Source: DASSQJ01 sp963726295
GTDB lineage: Bacteria > Actinomycetota > Actinomycetes > Actinomycetales > Dermatophilaceae
Assembly: GCA_963726295.1 (NCBI GenBank)
Contig: CAVSBW010000006.1
Span: 1 to 64,000, forward strand
DNA length: 64,000 bases
Direction of reading: 5' to 3'
The position numbers and the translations under genes are program-made. The notes under the pieces are model-generated. The model saw only the letters and a program-made list of their open reading frames with translations, was not told where the DNA came from and did no database searches. Positions within the stretch are counted from its first letter, which is position 1, and each line of letters starts with the position of its first letter. This document shows positions 35,357-44,062 of the stretch, in pieces.

Positions 35357-37777
35357 TCAGCCGAGGACGGTGACCTCGTTGAGCCAGCCGCGGATGTCGC
35401 CCTTGTTGTCGGGGTAGACCTTCGTGTACCAGAGGATGATGTACTGCCCGGCCACCTTCTCGGGCACGTCGAAGGTCACCTCCCCCTCGGCCTCGGCGTT
35501 CTCGCCGATCTTCTCGGCACCGTCCAGCGAGGCGTCCGGGCCGACGTAGACGTCGATCGAGCTCTTCTGCGGGACGTCGAGGACGACCTGCTGCGGCTTC
35601 TCGTTGGGCCCGAGGTCGACGATGAGGCCGACGCCGTCCTTGAGCCCACCGAAGCTCTCGTCGCTGTAGCTCTCGGTGTACCAGCCGGTGTCGGGGTTTC
35701 CGTCGAAGGTCTTCCCCACCAGCTCGTCGTGTTCGTGGCCGTCCCCCTCGGGGTCGTAGGCCGTGACCCCGAGGATGGCGAGGGGCTCAGGCTTCGCTCC
35801 GCCCTCGTCGCCGTTGCTCTGGTCACCGGACGACGCGGTGCTCGGGGCCACCGTCGTGGTGCGGGTGACTGGCCCGGCGGCCGGCCCGAAGATGTTGCTG
35901 CTGCCCTTGCCGATGCGCGAGATGCCGTAGAGCCCGACGACGAGGGCGAGCACGAGGAAGGCCGCCACGATGGCCAGGGCCAGCTTCGAGTCGTCACGGC
36001 TGAGCGGCTCGGTCATCACCATGGGTGCCGGCTCGTCGGGCTGCGCCCCGTCCGGCGGCTCCGCGCGCTGGGTGTCGGGGGAGAGCTCGCTGACCTTGTC
36101 GACCGCCCGGCGCGCGTACCCGCTGACCGCCTGGCTCACCGTGCCGAGGGCGCCGGTGACCGCGGCCGTGGCCGGCGCCCGGTCCTCACCGGTGTACTCG
36201 TCGTCGCCGTGTCGAGCCAGCGTGCGTTCGTCGGTGGGCACGAGCTCGCGGTCCTCCGAGGTGTCGTCGTACGGGGCGTCGGCCCAGTCGTCGGTGCGAC
36301 GAGCGGCCGGGTCGAGTGTGGACCCCGACCGGTCGTCGGTGGGGGACAGCCACGCCGGCGGGGGGTCACGCCGCTCCGAGGCCGCACCGGCCGCGGCACC
36401 GGAGAGCCACGACGGTGAGCCGCCGCCCGTACCGGCGGACCCGCTACCGGACTCCGGTGCGGGGCCACCGGCCCCCTCGGAGGCACCGGAGCCACCCGTC
36501 CGCGCCCGCATGCTGGCTCCGGCCGCGCCGGCGGCCGCGCCCGCGGCCCCGGCCAGCCCGGCCAGCGCCGCCAGACCTCGCCGGGTCCCGGAGCGTCGCG
36601 GCGCACGCTCGGCCTCGACCGCCTCGTCGAGCGTGCTCGACGACGTCGCGGCCGCCTCGTGGGCGGGCGCCCCGGACGAGGAGTCAGGGTGGGCACCCGG
36701 CCCGGCCAGGGCGGCGGGGAGCTCACGGTGCGAGGGGAACGGCTCGGGGCCCTCCACGGGCACCACCGGGTCGGTCGTGAGGCCGTGCTCGTCGAGCGGC
36801 CCTTCGTCCTCGGCGCCGAGGTCTTCGACCGCGAGCTCGTCGTCGTCGCCGGCCGCCGGCGGGGACGGGGGCGGCGGCACCGGCGGGGCGCTCGCGCGCG
36901 GTGGGTCGGTGGTCGGCGGGGCCGACGTCGGTGGCGGCGCAGGGACGTCCGCCGTCGTCGCGGCGGGCGCCGCCGACCGGGGTGGCATGGCCAGCCGGGT
37001 CACCGGCCGGCCGATGACCTGACGCGACGACCACGGCGCCACCTGACGCGCGTAGTCGCCCGGGCTGGTCGGTCCCTGGTCGTCGTTGAGGGTGAGGCGG
37101 CACAGCGCGTCGAGGTCACGCGGCACCCCGGACGCGATCTCGGACGGGGCCGCGACGCCGTCGAGCACACGGGGAGCGGGGTCGAGGCCGGCCCCACCGG
37201 CGCCGAGGGGCCAGAGCCCGGTGAGCCCGGCGTAGGTGAGCGCCACGACCCCGACGGCGTCCTTCCGGGCCGCCTCGTCGGCGTCGGTGGCCTCCTCGCC
37301 GACCCGGGCGCTGGCGACCTCGAGGCCGCGCAGCCGGATCTCGCCCTCGGGGGTGCGCAGGACGTCGTCGGGCGTCAGGTCCAGGTGGTGCATGCCGCGG
37401 TGCCGGGCCGACTCCAGGGCCGCCGCGACCTCACCGGTGATGCGACGCACCTCGTCGGCCGGAATGCCGCCGTCCTGGGCGAGCCGCCCGAGCGTCCGGG
37501 CCTCTGCGAGGTCCTCCTCGACGACGAACGCGACATCGTCGTCGCTGCCGACGTCGAGGATCCGCACGAAGACGGAGTGGCTCACCGACGCGGCGCGTCG
37601 GGCGGCGTCGAGGAAGGCGGGCGCGCGCTGGTCGTCGCCACCCATGACGAGCACGGAGACGGAGCGACCCAGGGTGGTGTCGTCGGCGGACCAGCGCTCC
37701 GTACCACGCGCCTCGTCCAGCCGCTCGTGCACGGTGTAGCGGCCGCCGAGCACCGTGCCGGGTCCGACACCCCTCAC
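35357..37777 (-). CDS. Membrane pseudokinase with extracytoplasmic C-terminal domain
   Basis: An 806-residue protein. Residues ~1-270 have a kinase fold but lack the catalytic lysine strand (SVSVLVMGGD), replace the HRDLKPxN loop with HLDLTPDDV and have no DFG (RLRGLE), so it should be inactive. A ~300-residue disordered Pro/Ser/Ala/Asp-rich region follows. One membrane helix (LALAIVAAFLVLALVVGLYG) leads to an outside domain resembling a galactose-binding jelly roll (GKTFDGNPDTGWYTESYSDE, then VGLIVDLGP). This layout equals the C-terminal half of mycobacterial MviN/MurJ, where the phosphorylated pseudokinase controls peptidoglycan synthesis. GTG 37777 has GAAGGAG upstream. No murJ gene precedes it here. 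Confidence 0.88.
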   Translation of the reverse strand: MRGVGPGTVLGGRYTVHERLDEARGTERWSADDTTLGRSVSVLVMGGDDQRAPAFLDAARRAASVSHSVFVRILDVGSDDDVAFVVEEDLAEARTLGRLAQDGGIPADEVRRITGEVAAALESARHRGMHHLDLTPDDVLRTPEGEIRLRGLEVASARVGEEATDADEAARKDAVGVVALTYAGLTGLWPLGAGGAGLDPAPRVLDGVAAPSEIASGVPRDLDALCRLTLNDDQGPTSPGDYARQVAPWSSRQVIGRPVTRLAMPPRSAAPAATTADVPAPPPTSAPPTTDPPRASAPPVPPPPSPPAAGDDDELAVEDLGAEDEGPLDEHGLTTDPVVPVEGPEPFPSHRELPAALAGPGAHPDSSSGAPAHEAAATSSSTLDEAVEAERAPRRSGTRRGLAALAGLAGAAGAAAGAAGASMRARTGGSGASEGAGGPAPESGSGSAGTGGGSPSWLSGAAAGAASERRDPPPAWLSPTDDRSGSTLDPAARRTDDWADAPYDDTSEDRELVPTDERTLARHGDDEYTGEDRAPATAAVTGALGTVSQAVSGYARRAVDKVSELSPDTQRAEPPDGAQPDEPAPMVMTEPLSRDDSKLALAIVAAFLVLALVVGLYGISRIGKGSSNIFGPAAGPVTRTTTVAPSTASSGDQSNGDEGGAKPEPLAILGVTAYDPEGDGHEHDELVGKTFDGNPDTGWYTESYSDESFGGLKDGVGLIVDLGPNEKPQQVVLDVPQKSSIDVYVGPDASLDGAEKIGENAEAEGEVTFDVPEKVAGQYIILWYTKVYPDNKGDIRGWLNEVTVLG

Positions 37778-37948
37778 CGTGGCTCCTTCGTCTGGTCGGT
37801 CTCAGCCGTCACGGCAGTGCCGTTACGTCACACCCGCAGGCGGTCGGGTGTGGCTCCCCATAGTAGGCGGAGCAGGCACGGCCGCGGCGACGCGGTTGCA
37901 GGGTGACCGGGCGCGCGGTCCCCGTGGCCGCGCGCGGGCCCGGCGGCG

Positions 37949-38440
37949 TCAGCTCGCGTCGCCCGCCAGGCGCTGCCAGGCGAGGCGGGCGATGCGGCGC
38001 TCGTTCGGGAAGGTGAGGTGCCGGTGCGCCTCGCGCAGGGGCAGCCACGCGACGTCGATGGCCTCGTGGTCGGGGTCCTTCTCGATCGTCAGGTACCCGC
38101 CGACCGCCTCGAGGAGGTAGTGGTGCACGAACTTGTGGATGCGCCGGTCGCCGGCGGCGAACCAGTAGTCGATGGTGCCGAGCTCGATGAGAACCCGGCC
38201 CTCGATGCCGGTCTCTTCCGCCACCTCGCGCACGGCCGTCTGCGGAAGGGTCTCGTCGCCCTCGATGTGTCCCTTGGGGAGGCACCACTCGACCCGTCCG
38301 GCCCGGTTGCGGCGGGCGATGACGGCGATGCGGGCCGTCCCCTCGTGGACGTCGACGACCACTCCACCCGCACTGCGCTCCTCGACCGCGGGGAGCCGCC
38401 GAGGCGGCGCCCCGGCCGGGTCGGCGGCGGCGTGGCTCAT
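37949..38440 (-). CDS. Nudix hydrolase
   Basis: A 163-residue pyrophosphohydrolase with the complete Nudix box GHIEGDETLPQTAVREVAEE followed by TG (GX5EX7REUXEEXGU). It sits divergently from the CCA-transferase gene, the usual place in actinobacteria. ATG 38440 is preceded by TAGAGT 6 nt upstream (minus strand, 38447-38452), indicating a leaderless transcript. The substrate is not evident. Confidence 0.93.
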   Translation of the reverse strand: MSHAAADPAGAPPRRLPAVEERSAGGVVVDVHEGTARIAVIARRNRAGRVEWCLPKGHIEGDETLPQTAVREVAEETGIEGRVLIELGTIDYWFAAGDRRIHKFVHHYLLEAVGGYLTIEKDPDHEAIDVAWLPLREAHRHLTFPNERRIARLAWQRLAGDAS

Positions 38441-38446
38441 CCAGTC

Positions 38447-38508
38447 ACTCTAACCAGTGGGACCGGTCCCGACCGGGCACCGCGACATGCCGGGGGACCG
38501 CCTACGCT
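38447..38508. promoter_or_regulatory. Divergent leaderless promoters for the Nudix and CCA-transferase genes
   Basis: TAGAGT on the minus strand (38447-38452) lies 6 nt from the Nudix ATG. TACGCT on the plus strand (38503-38508) lies 8 nt from the GTG of the CCA-transferase. Both fit -10 boxes whose transcripts start at the first codon. Neither gene has a Shine-Dalgarno sequence. Confidence 0.65.
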
Positions 38509-38516
38509 TGGGCCCC

Positions 38517-39980
38517 GTGCCCGATCGCCAGCCCCCCGCCGCCGTCCTGCGGCAGGCCGTCACCCGGCTGGCTCCGGTGTTGCCGGTGCTCACCGACCTG
38601 GGCGAACGCTTCTCGGCCGCCGGGCACGAGCTCGCCCTCGTGGGAGGCCCGGTGCGCGACGCGCTGCTCGGCCGGGACGCCCTCGACCTCGACTTCGCCA
38701 CCTCGGCGCGCCCCGACCAGACCGAGGCGCTGCTCGCGGCCTGGGGCACCGCCACCTGGGACATGGGGCGCGAGTTCGGCACGATCGGTGCCCGGCGCGG
38801 CGACACCGTCGTCGAGGTGACCACCTACCGGGCGGACGCCTACGACGGCAGCACCCGCAAGCCGGTCGTCGCCTTCGGGGACTCCCTCGAGGACGACCTC
38901 GTCCGCCGCGACTTCACCGTCAACGCGATGGCGCTGCGCCTGCCAGGCCTGGGTTTCGTCGACCCCCACGGGGGCCTCGCCGACCTCGCCGAGCGGTCGC
39001 TGCGCACGCCGTCGCCCCCGGAGGTGTCCTTCGGTGACGACCCGCTGCGGATGATGCGCGCCGCCCGCTTCGTCGCCCAGCTCGGGTTCGTCCCGACCCC
39101 CGACGTGCTCACGGCGATGCGCGAGATGGTGGCGACCATCGGCATCGTCTCCGCGGAGCGGGTGCGCGAGGAGCTGGTCAAGCTCCTGCTGGCGCCGCGT
39201 CCCCGGGCCGGGCTCGAGCTGCTCGTCGCGAGCGGTCTGGCCGGCGAGGTGCTGCCCGAGCTGCCGGCCCTCAAGCTGGAGGTCGACGAGCACCACCGTC
39301 ACAAGGACGTCTACGAGCACTCGATGACCGTGCTGGAACAGGCCATCGACCTCGAGGGCCCGCCCGGCGGTCCGTCCGAATCGGTGCCCGGTCCCGACCT
39401 CGTGCTGCGGCTCGCGGCACTCCTCCACGACATCGGCAAGCCGGCGACCAGGCGGTTCGAGGACGGTGGTGGTGTCTCGTTCCACCACCACGAGGTCGTC
39501 GGGGCCAAGCTGGCGAGCAAGCGGCTCAAGGCGCTGCGGTTCGACAAGGAGACGGTCAAGCAGGTGGCGCGCCTCGTCGAGCTGCACCTGCGCTTCCACG
39601 GCTACGGCGAGGGGCAGTGGACCGACTCCGCGGTGCGCCGTTACGTCACCGACGCCGGCTCCCTGCTGCCGCGTCTGCACCGGCTCACCCGGGCCGACTG
39701 CACGACGCGCAACCAGCGCAAGGCCCGCCGGCTGGCCGCCGCCTACGACGACCTCGAGGGGCGGATCGCGCGGATCACCGCCGAGGAGGAGCTCAAGGCG
39801 GTGCGCCCCGAGCTCGACGGCCACGAGATCGGTGAGGCGCTCGGCATCGGTCCCGGACCGGTTCTCGGGCGGGCCTACTCGTACCTGTTGTCGGTGCGAC
39901 TCGACGACGGGCCGATCGGCAAGGACGCCGCCCGCGCCAAGCTCCTGGACTGGTGGGCGCAACAACCCGAGTCCGGCTGA
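38517..39980 (+). CDS. cca: CCA-adding tRNA nucleotidyltransferase
   Basis: A 487-residue class II nucleotidyltransferase. The head domain shows LVGGPVRDALLGR and the catalytic DLDFAT. The region RRDFTVNAMAL and the RMMRAARFVAQLGF motif follow. A C-terminal HD domain contains LLHDIGKP. It adds or repairs the tRNA 3' CCA, consistent with tRNA genes here lacking encoded CCA. GTG 38517 is chosen on the leaderless -10 box; an ATG at 38487 is in frame but upstream of that box. Confidence 0.95.
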   Translation: MPDRQPPAAVLRQAVTRLAPVLPVLTDLGERFSAAGHELALVGGPVRDALLGRDALDLDFATSARPDQTEALLAAWGTATWDMGREFGTIGARRGDTVVEVTTYRADAYDGSTRKPVVAFGDSLEDDLVRRDFTVNAMALRLPGLGFVDPHGGLADLAERSLRTPSPPEVSFGDDPLRMMRAARFVAQLGFVPTPDVLTAMREMVATIGIVSAERVREELVKLLLAPRPRAGLELLVASGLAGEVLPELPALKLEVDEHHRHKDVYEHSMTVLEQAIDLEGPPGGPSESVPGPDLVLRLAALLHDIGKPATRRFEDGGGVSFHHHEVVGAKLASKRLKALRFDKETVKQVARLVELHLRFHGYGEGQWTDSAVRRYVTDAGSLLPRLHRLTRADCTTRNQRKARRLAAAYDDLEGRIARITAEEELKAVRPELDGHEIGEALGIGPGPVLGRAYSYLLSVRLDDGPIGKDAARAKLLDWWAQQPESG

Positions 39981-40068
39981 CCGGCGGCGATCTCCCGGCG
40001 ACCTGCCGCGGCGTCCACCGCACGCGTTAGGGTGGCGCGTCCCTCTGGAGCAGTAAGGAGCGGTGTCG

Positions 40069-41154
40069 ATGTCCGGCTCTCGGCGTGCTGTGGTCGTCGT
40101 GGGTGCCCTCGCCCTCGCCGTCGTGGCGGTCGTGGTGCTGGTGCGAACCCTCCAGGGACTCACCGACTGGTCGGTGCTCCTGCTGGTGGCGCTCGTCGAG
40201 GTCCTCCTCGTCGCGGTGGCGTACGCCGTCCGGCTCCTGCGCCGCCACGCGGCCGACACCCGGCGCACGCTCGTCCGGCTCCAGCGCCGCGCCGACGCCC
40301 AGGCCACGGCTGCGGCCGAGACCGGCGCCTTCGTCCGGCGGGTGGAGCGCCGGCTCGGGCGCACCGCCGAGGGCGTCCGCCGACTCAACGACACCGAGGT
40401 GCGGCTGCGCCGCAGCCGCGCCGACTACGCCCAGGTGGAGGCGCTGCTCGAGCTGCGCGCGCTCGCCGGTGCCGACGAGCTGGGGCTCTCGATGCCGTCG
40501 CTGCGTGGGTGGGCGGTGTCACCGTCCACCCTGCTCACTGCCGTCCGGGCCGTCCTCGACACCCGTCCCGACCTCGTCGTCGAGTGCGGCAGCGGGTCGT
40601 CCTCGGTGTGGATCGGCCACGTGCTGCGCCGGATCGGCCACGGCCGGTACGTGGCGCTGGAGCACGACGGGCAGTACGCCGAGGTGAGCCGGGCCGAGGT
40701 GGCCCGGCACGGGCTCTCCGACATCGTCGAGGTGCGCGACGCCCCGCTCGTCGACGTCAGTGTCGAGGGTCGGCAGCAGCCCTGGTACGACCCCGCGGCC
40801 GTCGCGGACCTCCACGGCATCGGTGTGGTCTTCGTCGACGGCCCGCCCCGGGCCACCGGTCCGCTGGCGCGCGTGCCGGCGCTGAGCGTGCTCGGTCCGC
40901 GCTGCGTGCCGGGGGCGGTGATCGTCCTCGACGACGCCGCCCGCCCCGAGGAGCGTGACGTGGTCGACCGCTGGGTCGCCGACGGCGCCACCCTGGTCGA
41001 GCGGCGGCTGTGGGAGCGCGGGGTCGCGGTGCTCCGGCTCGACACCCCGCTCGACTCCGCCCACGGCGACACCGTCCACCGCGAGCCCTCGTCCTCCGCG
41101 GATGCCGGCCCGGGCGAGCCGGCCGCGACGTCGGGGGAGGCCGGCGATGGCTGA
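40069..41154 (+). CDS. Membrane-anchored SAM-dependent methyltransferase
   Basis: A 361-residue protein with two N-terminal transmembrane helices (VVVGALALAVVAVVVLVRTL and SVLLLVALVEVLLVAVAYAV), an Arg-rich coiled-coil-like region with ETGAFVRRVERRLGRTAEGV, and a C-terminal class I methyltransferase-like fold. The SAM loop reads VVECGSGSSSVWIG, and LEHDGQYAEVSRAEVARHGL continues the fold. ATG 40069 has AAGGAG 8 nt upstream. It overlaps the PP2C gene, so the two are co-translated. The substrate is unknown; glycan or capsule-linked methyltransferases have similar domains. Confidence 0.75.
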   Translation: MSGSRRAVVVVGALALAVVAVVVLVRTLQGLTDWSVLLLVALVEVLLVAVAYAVRLLRRHAADTRRTLVRLQRRADAQATAAAETGAFVRRVERRLGRTAEGVRRLNDTEVRLRRSRADYAQVEALLELRALAGADELGLSMPSLRGWAVSPSTLLTAVRAVLDTRPDLVVECGSGSSSVWIGHVLRRIGHGRYVALEHDGQYAEVSRAEVARHGLSDIVEVRDAPLVDVSVEGRQQPWYDPAAVADLHGIGVVFVDGPPRATGPLARVPALSVLGPRCVPGAVIVLDDAARPEERDVVDRWVADGATLVERRLWERGVAVLRLDTPLDSAHGDTVHREPSSSADAGPGEPAATSGEAGDG

Positions 41155-41887
41155 GCCGGGCACCGCCCACACGCCCACCCTCACCTCGGGGGGTGCCACC
41201 GACGTCGGGCGGGTTCGCGACCACAACGAGGACTCCTACCTCGACCTCTCCGGGGTGTGGGTCGTCGCCGACGGGCTCGGCGGCCACGCCGCGGGCGAGG
41301 TCGCCAGCCGGATGGCGGTCGACGTCGTCCGGGGGCTCGCGGACGACGCGCCGGACGGCCCGGAGGACGTGGTCACCTGCGTGCGTGCGGCGAACGCCCG
41401 CATCGTCGCCGCGCAGGAGGAGGACTCCGCGCGGGCCGGGATGGGCACGACCCTCACCGGGCTCGTGCTCACCGCGGACTCACGCCTGGTCGTCGTCAAC
41501 GTCGGCGACTCCCGGGTCTACCGGGTCGCCGGTGGCGAGGCCGAACAGCTCACCCGCGACCACTCGGAGGTCCAGGACCTCGTGGAGGCGGGGCTGCTCG
41601 ACCCGGCGGACATCCCGAACCACCCCCTGCGGCACGTCATCACGCGGTCCCTCGGCATCTCACCCGAGGTCGAGCCGGACACCGCGGTGCTGCCCCTGGT
41701 GCCGGGCGAGTGGTTCGTCGTCTGCAGTGACGGCCTCAACGGCGAGCTCGACGATGCGGCGATCGCCCGGGTCGTGGCCGACGCCGGGGATCCGCAGGCG
41801 GCGGCCGACGCCCTCGTGCGCGCGGCCGTCGACGCCGGTGGGCGCGACAACGTCACCGTCGTGGTCGTCGCCGTCGACCCCGCCTGA
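41147..41887 (+). CDS. PP2C-family serine/threonine phosphatase
   Basis: A 246-residue metal-dependent phosphatase. The metal-binding motifs are DHNEDSYL, VVADGLGGHAAGEVAS, VVNVGDSRVYRV, FVVCSDGLNGEL and GGRDNVTVVVV, the full bacterial PP2C set. No transmembrane helix is present, unlike PstP. The start overlaps the membrane methyltransferase stop by 8 bp. It ends before a strong bidirectional terminator. Confidence 0.95.
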   Translation: MAEPGTAHTPTLTSGGATDVGRVRDHNEDSYLDLSGVWVVADGLGGHAAGEVASRMAVDVVRGLADDAPDGPEDVVTCVRAANARIVAAQEEDSARAGMGTTLTGLVLTADSRLVVVNVGDSRVYRVAGGEAEQLTRDHSEVQDLVEAGLLDPADIPNHPLRHVITRSLGISPEVEPDTAVLPLVPGEWFVVCSDGLNGELDDAAIARVVADAGDPQAAADALVRAAVDAGGRDNVTVVVVAVDPA

Positions 41888-41937
41888 CCCTCCCCGGCCA
41901 CCCCCAGCAGCCGCCCCCAGCAGCCGCCCCCGACGCG

Positions 41938-41983
41938 AACGTGGGTGAAGGCCGGCGCTCAGGCGCCGGTCTTCACCCACGTT
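41938..41983. terminator. Bidirectional terminator between the PP2C gene and ino1
   Basis: A long inverted repeat (left arm aacgtgggtgaag then gccggcgc, right arm complementary with one G-T/G-C difference) with a 4-nt loop between convergent genes. A 14-bp tandem repeat (cccccagcagccgc) precedes it at 41911-41938. Confidence 0.88.
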
Positions 41984-42011
41984 GCGGAGGCGGAGGCGGA
42001 GGGAGGCTGGG

Positions 42012-43103
42012 TCAGCGCTCCTCGTCGCCGGCGATGAAGGCCTCGAGGCGGCTCCGGCCGATGTCGTCGGGGCGCTGCTCCGGCGGGGACTTCATCAGGT
42101 AGGACGACGCCGACAGCAGGGCGCCGCCGATGCCGCGGTCCTTGGCGATCTTGGCCGCGCGGATGGCGTCGATGATGATGCCGGCCGAGTTCGGGGAGTC
42201 CCAGACCTCGAGCTTGTACTCAAGGTTCAGCGGCACGTCACCGAAGGCCCGGCCCTCGAGGCGGACGTAGGCCCACTTGCGGTCGTCGAGCCACGCGACG
42301 TAGTCGGACGGACCGATGTGCACGTTGCGGTCCTCGGTCTTGCCGGCGAGCTCGCCGGTGAGGTTCGAGGTGACGGCCTGGGTCTTGGAGACCTTCTTGG
42401 ACTCGAGGCGCTCGCGCTCGAGCATGTTCTTGAAGTCCATGTTGCCGCCGACGTTGAGCTGGTAGGTGCGGTCCAGCTGCACCCCGCGGTCCTCGAACAG
42501 CTTGGCCATGACCCGGTGGGTGATGGTGGCGCCGACCTGGCTCTTGATGTCGTCGCCGATGATCGGCACGCCGGCCGCCTCGAACTTCGCGGCCCACTCG
42601 GGGTCGGAGGCGATGAACACCGGCAGGGCGTTGACGAAGGCGACGCCGGCGTCGATGGCGCACTGGGCGTAGAACTTGTCGGCCTGCTCCGAGCCCACCG
42701 GCAGGTAGGAGACGAGAACGTCGACCTCGGCGTCGCGCAGTGCCTCCACGATGTCGACCGGCTCGGCGGCCGACTCGTCGATGGTCTGGCGGTAGTACTT
42801 GCCGAGGCCGTCGAGGGTGTGGCCACGCTGCACGGTGACGCCGGAGGTGGGGACCTCGGAAATCGTGATCGTGTTGTTCTCGGAGGCGAAGACGGCCTCG
42901 GACAGGTCCTTGCCGACCTTCTTGTCGTCGACGTCGAACGCGGCGACGAACTCGACGTCGCTGACGTGGTACGGGCCGAAGCTGACGTGCATGAGGCCGG
43001 GGACGGTGGTCGTCGGGTCGGCGTCGCGGTAGTAGTGGACGCCCTGGACGAGCGACGACGCGCAGTTGCCGACGCCGACGATCGCGACGCGGATGGAACC
43101 CAT
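42012..43103 (-). CDS. ino1: Inositol-3-phosphate synthase
   Basis: A 363-residue enzyme making inositol 3-phosphate from glucose 6-phosphate with NAD, the first step to phosphatidylinositol and mycothiol. The NAD motif is VAIVGVGNCASSLVQGV. The conserved LPVGSEQADKFYAQCAIDAG and QLNVGGNMDFKNMLERERLE segments are present. The length fits the short actinobacterial/archaeal form. A PadR gene follows upstream on the same strand, as in related genomes. Confidence 0.97.
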   Translation of the reverse strand: MGSIRVAIVGVGNCASSLVQGVHYYRDADPTTTVPGLMHVSFGPYHVSDVEFVAAFDVDDKKVGKDLSEAVFASENNTITISEVPTSGVTVQRGHTLDGLGKYYRQTIDESAAEPVDIVEALRDAEVDVLVSYLPVGSEQADKFYAQCAIDAGVAFVNALPVFIASDPEWAAKFEAAGVPIIGDDIKSQVGATITHRVMAKLFEDRGVQLDRTYQLNVGGNMDFKNMLERERLESKKVSKTQAVTSNLTGELAGKTEDRNVHIGPSDYVAWLDDRKWAYVRLEGRAFGDVPLNLEYKLEVWDSPNSAGIIIDAIRAAKIAKDRGIGGALLSASSYLMKSPPEQRPDDIGRSRLEAFIAGDEER

Positions 43104-43166
43104 GGTGTCTCCTGGGTGTCGGGGGTGGACTGGACGGTGGGTGGTCGGCGGCAGGAGCCGCCTCCC

Positions 43167-43727
43167 CTACGGCTGGGGGCCGGGGTCGGTGGGGTGACGC
43201 CGTTCGGCGTCGATGAGCTCGCTGAGCCAGCGGACCTCGCGCTCGGTGGTCTCCTCACCGTGCTGCTGCAGGGCCGTCGTGTACGCGTCCATCCGCTCGC
43301 GGCGGCGGACCGAGGACTCGCGAACCCGCTCGAGGTTCTCCTCGAGCCGGGAGCGCCGGCCTTCGAGGATGCGGATGCGCACGTCGCGCTCGGTGCGCGC
43401 GAAGAACGCGAAGCGGACGTCGAAGCCGTCGTCGTCGTAGGCCGAGGAGTCGGTGCGCGCGACGAGCGCTGAGAACTGCTCCTTGCCCGCGGCGGTGATC
43501 TCGTAGACGACGCGGCGGCGGCGGCCGGCCGACCGCGGGTCCTCGGTCTCGGCGATGAGGCCGCGCTCGAGGAGGCTGCGCAGGGCCGGGTAGAGGGTGC
43601 CGTACGACAGCGCCCGGAACGGGCCGAGCGCGGTGTTCAGGCGACGGCGGAGCTCGTACCCGTGGGTCGGCCCCTCGTGGAGCAGGCCGAGGACGGCGAA
43701 CTCCAGCAGGTGGCCGCGGCGGGACAT
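43167..43727 (-). CDS. PadR-family transcriptional regulator
   Basis: A 186-residue PadR protein. The winged helix is LLEFAVLGLLHEGPTHGYEL, then FRALSYGTLYPALRSLLERG with the wing RSAGRRRRVVYEIT. A C-terminal helical dimerisation region follows. ATG 43727 has GAGGAG upstream. It is followed by ino1 after 63 bp and divergent from the penicillin-binding protein gene. A palindrome typical of PadR operators lies 70 bp upstream. Confidence 0.93.
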   Translation of the reverse strand: MSRRGHLLEFAVLGLLHEGPTHGYELRRRLNTALGPFRALSYGTLYPALRSLLERGLIAETEDPRSAGRRRRVVYEITAAGKEQFSALVARTDSSAYDDDGFDVRFAFFARTERDVRIRILEGRRSRLEENLERVRESSVRRRERMDAYTTALQQHGEETTEREVRWLSELIDAERRHPTDPGPQP

Positions 43728-43795
43728 CGAGCTCCTCGAGGGTGGGAGCCGGCGCTGGGCCGGCGTGGTTCCTGTACGAAACCGACGCTACCACG

Positions 43796-43816
43796 GATAT
43801 ATCGTTGCGATAGATC
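43796..43816. promoter_or_regulatory. Probable PadR operator
   Basis: A palindrome with core TATCG-TTG-CGATA (43800-43812) and 8 of 9 matching positions per arm. It is located upstream of the PadR gene. PadR-like regulators bind ATATCG...CGATAT sequences of this type. Confidence 0.6.
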
Positions 43817-44062
43817 GTGCCCATGTCTCGCCCCGAGTGGTCGGGGAGCCCGGAGGTTCCTCGCCGTCGAGGTAGCCCGGCGGTGGCCGGCCGTGGCGTG
43901 AAGGCGCCGGATGGAACCCGCACACCGCGCCGCTCGTTCCTCCGCCCGGCGCCGGGACCGGTCACGTTCCTGAGGACGCCGTGTCCGGGAAACCCAGCCC
44001 GGACGGCCATACTGGCTGACGGTCCCCCGCCCCCCGCCCCACCCCGACCCCCGGAACAGAGA

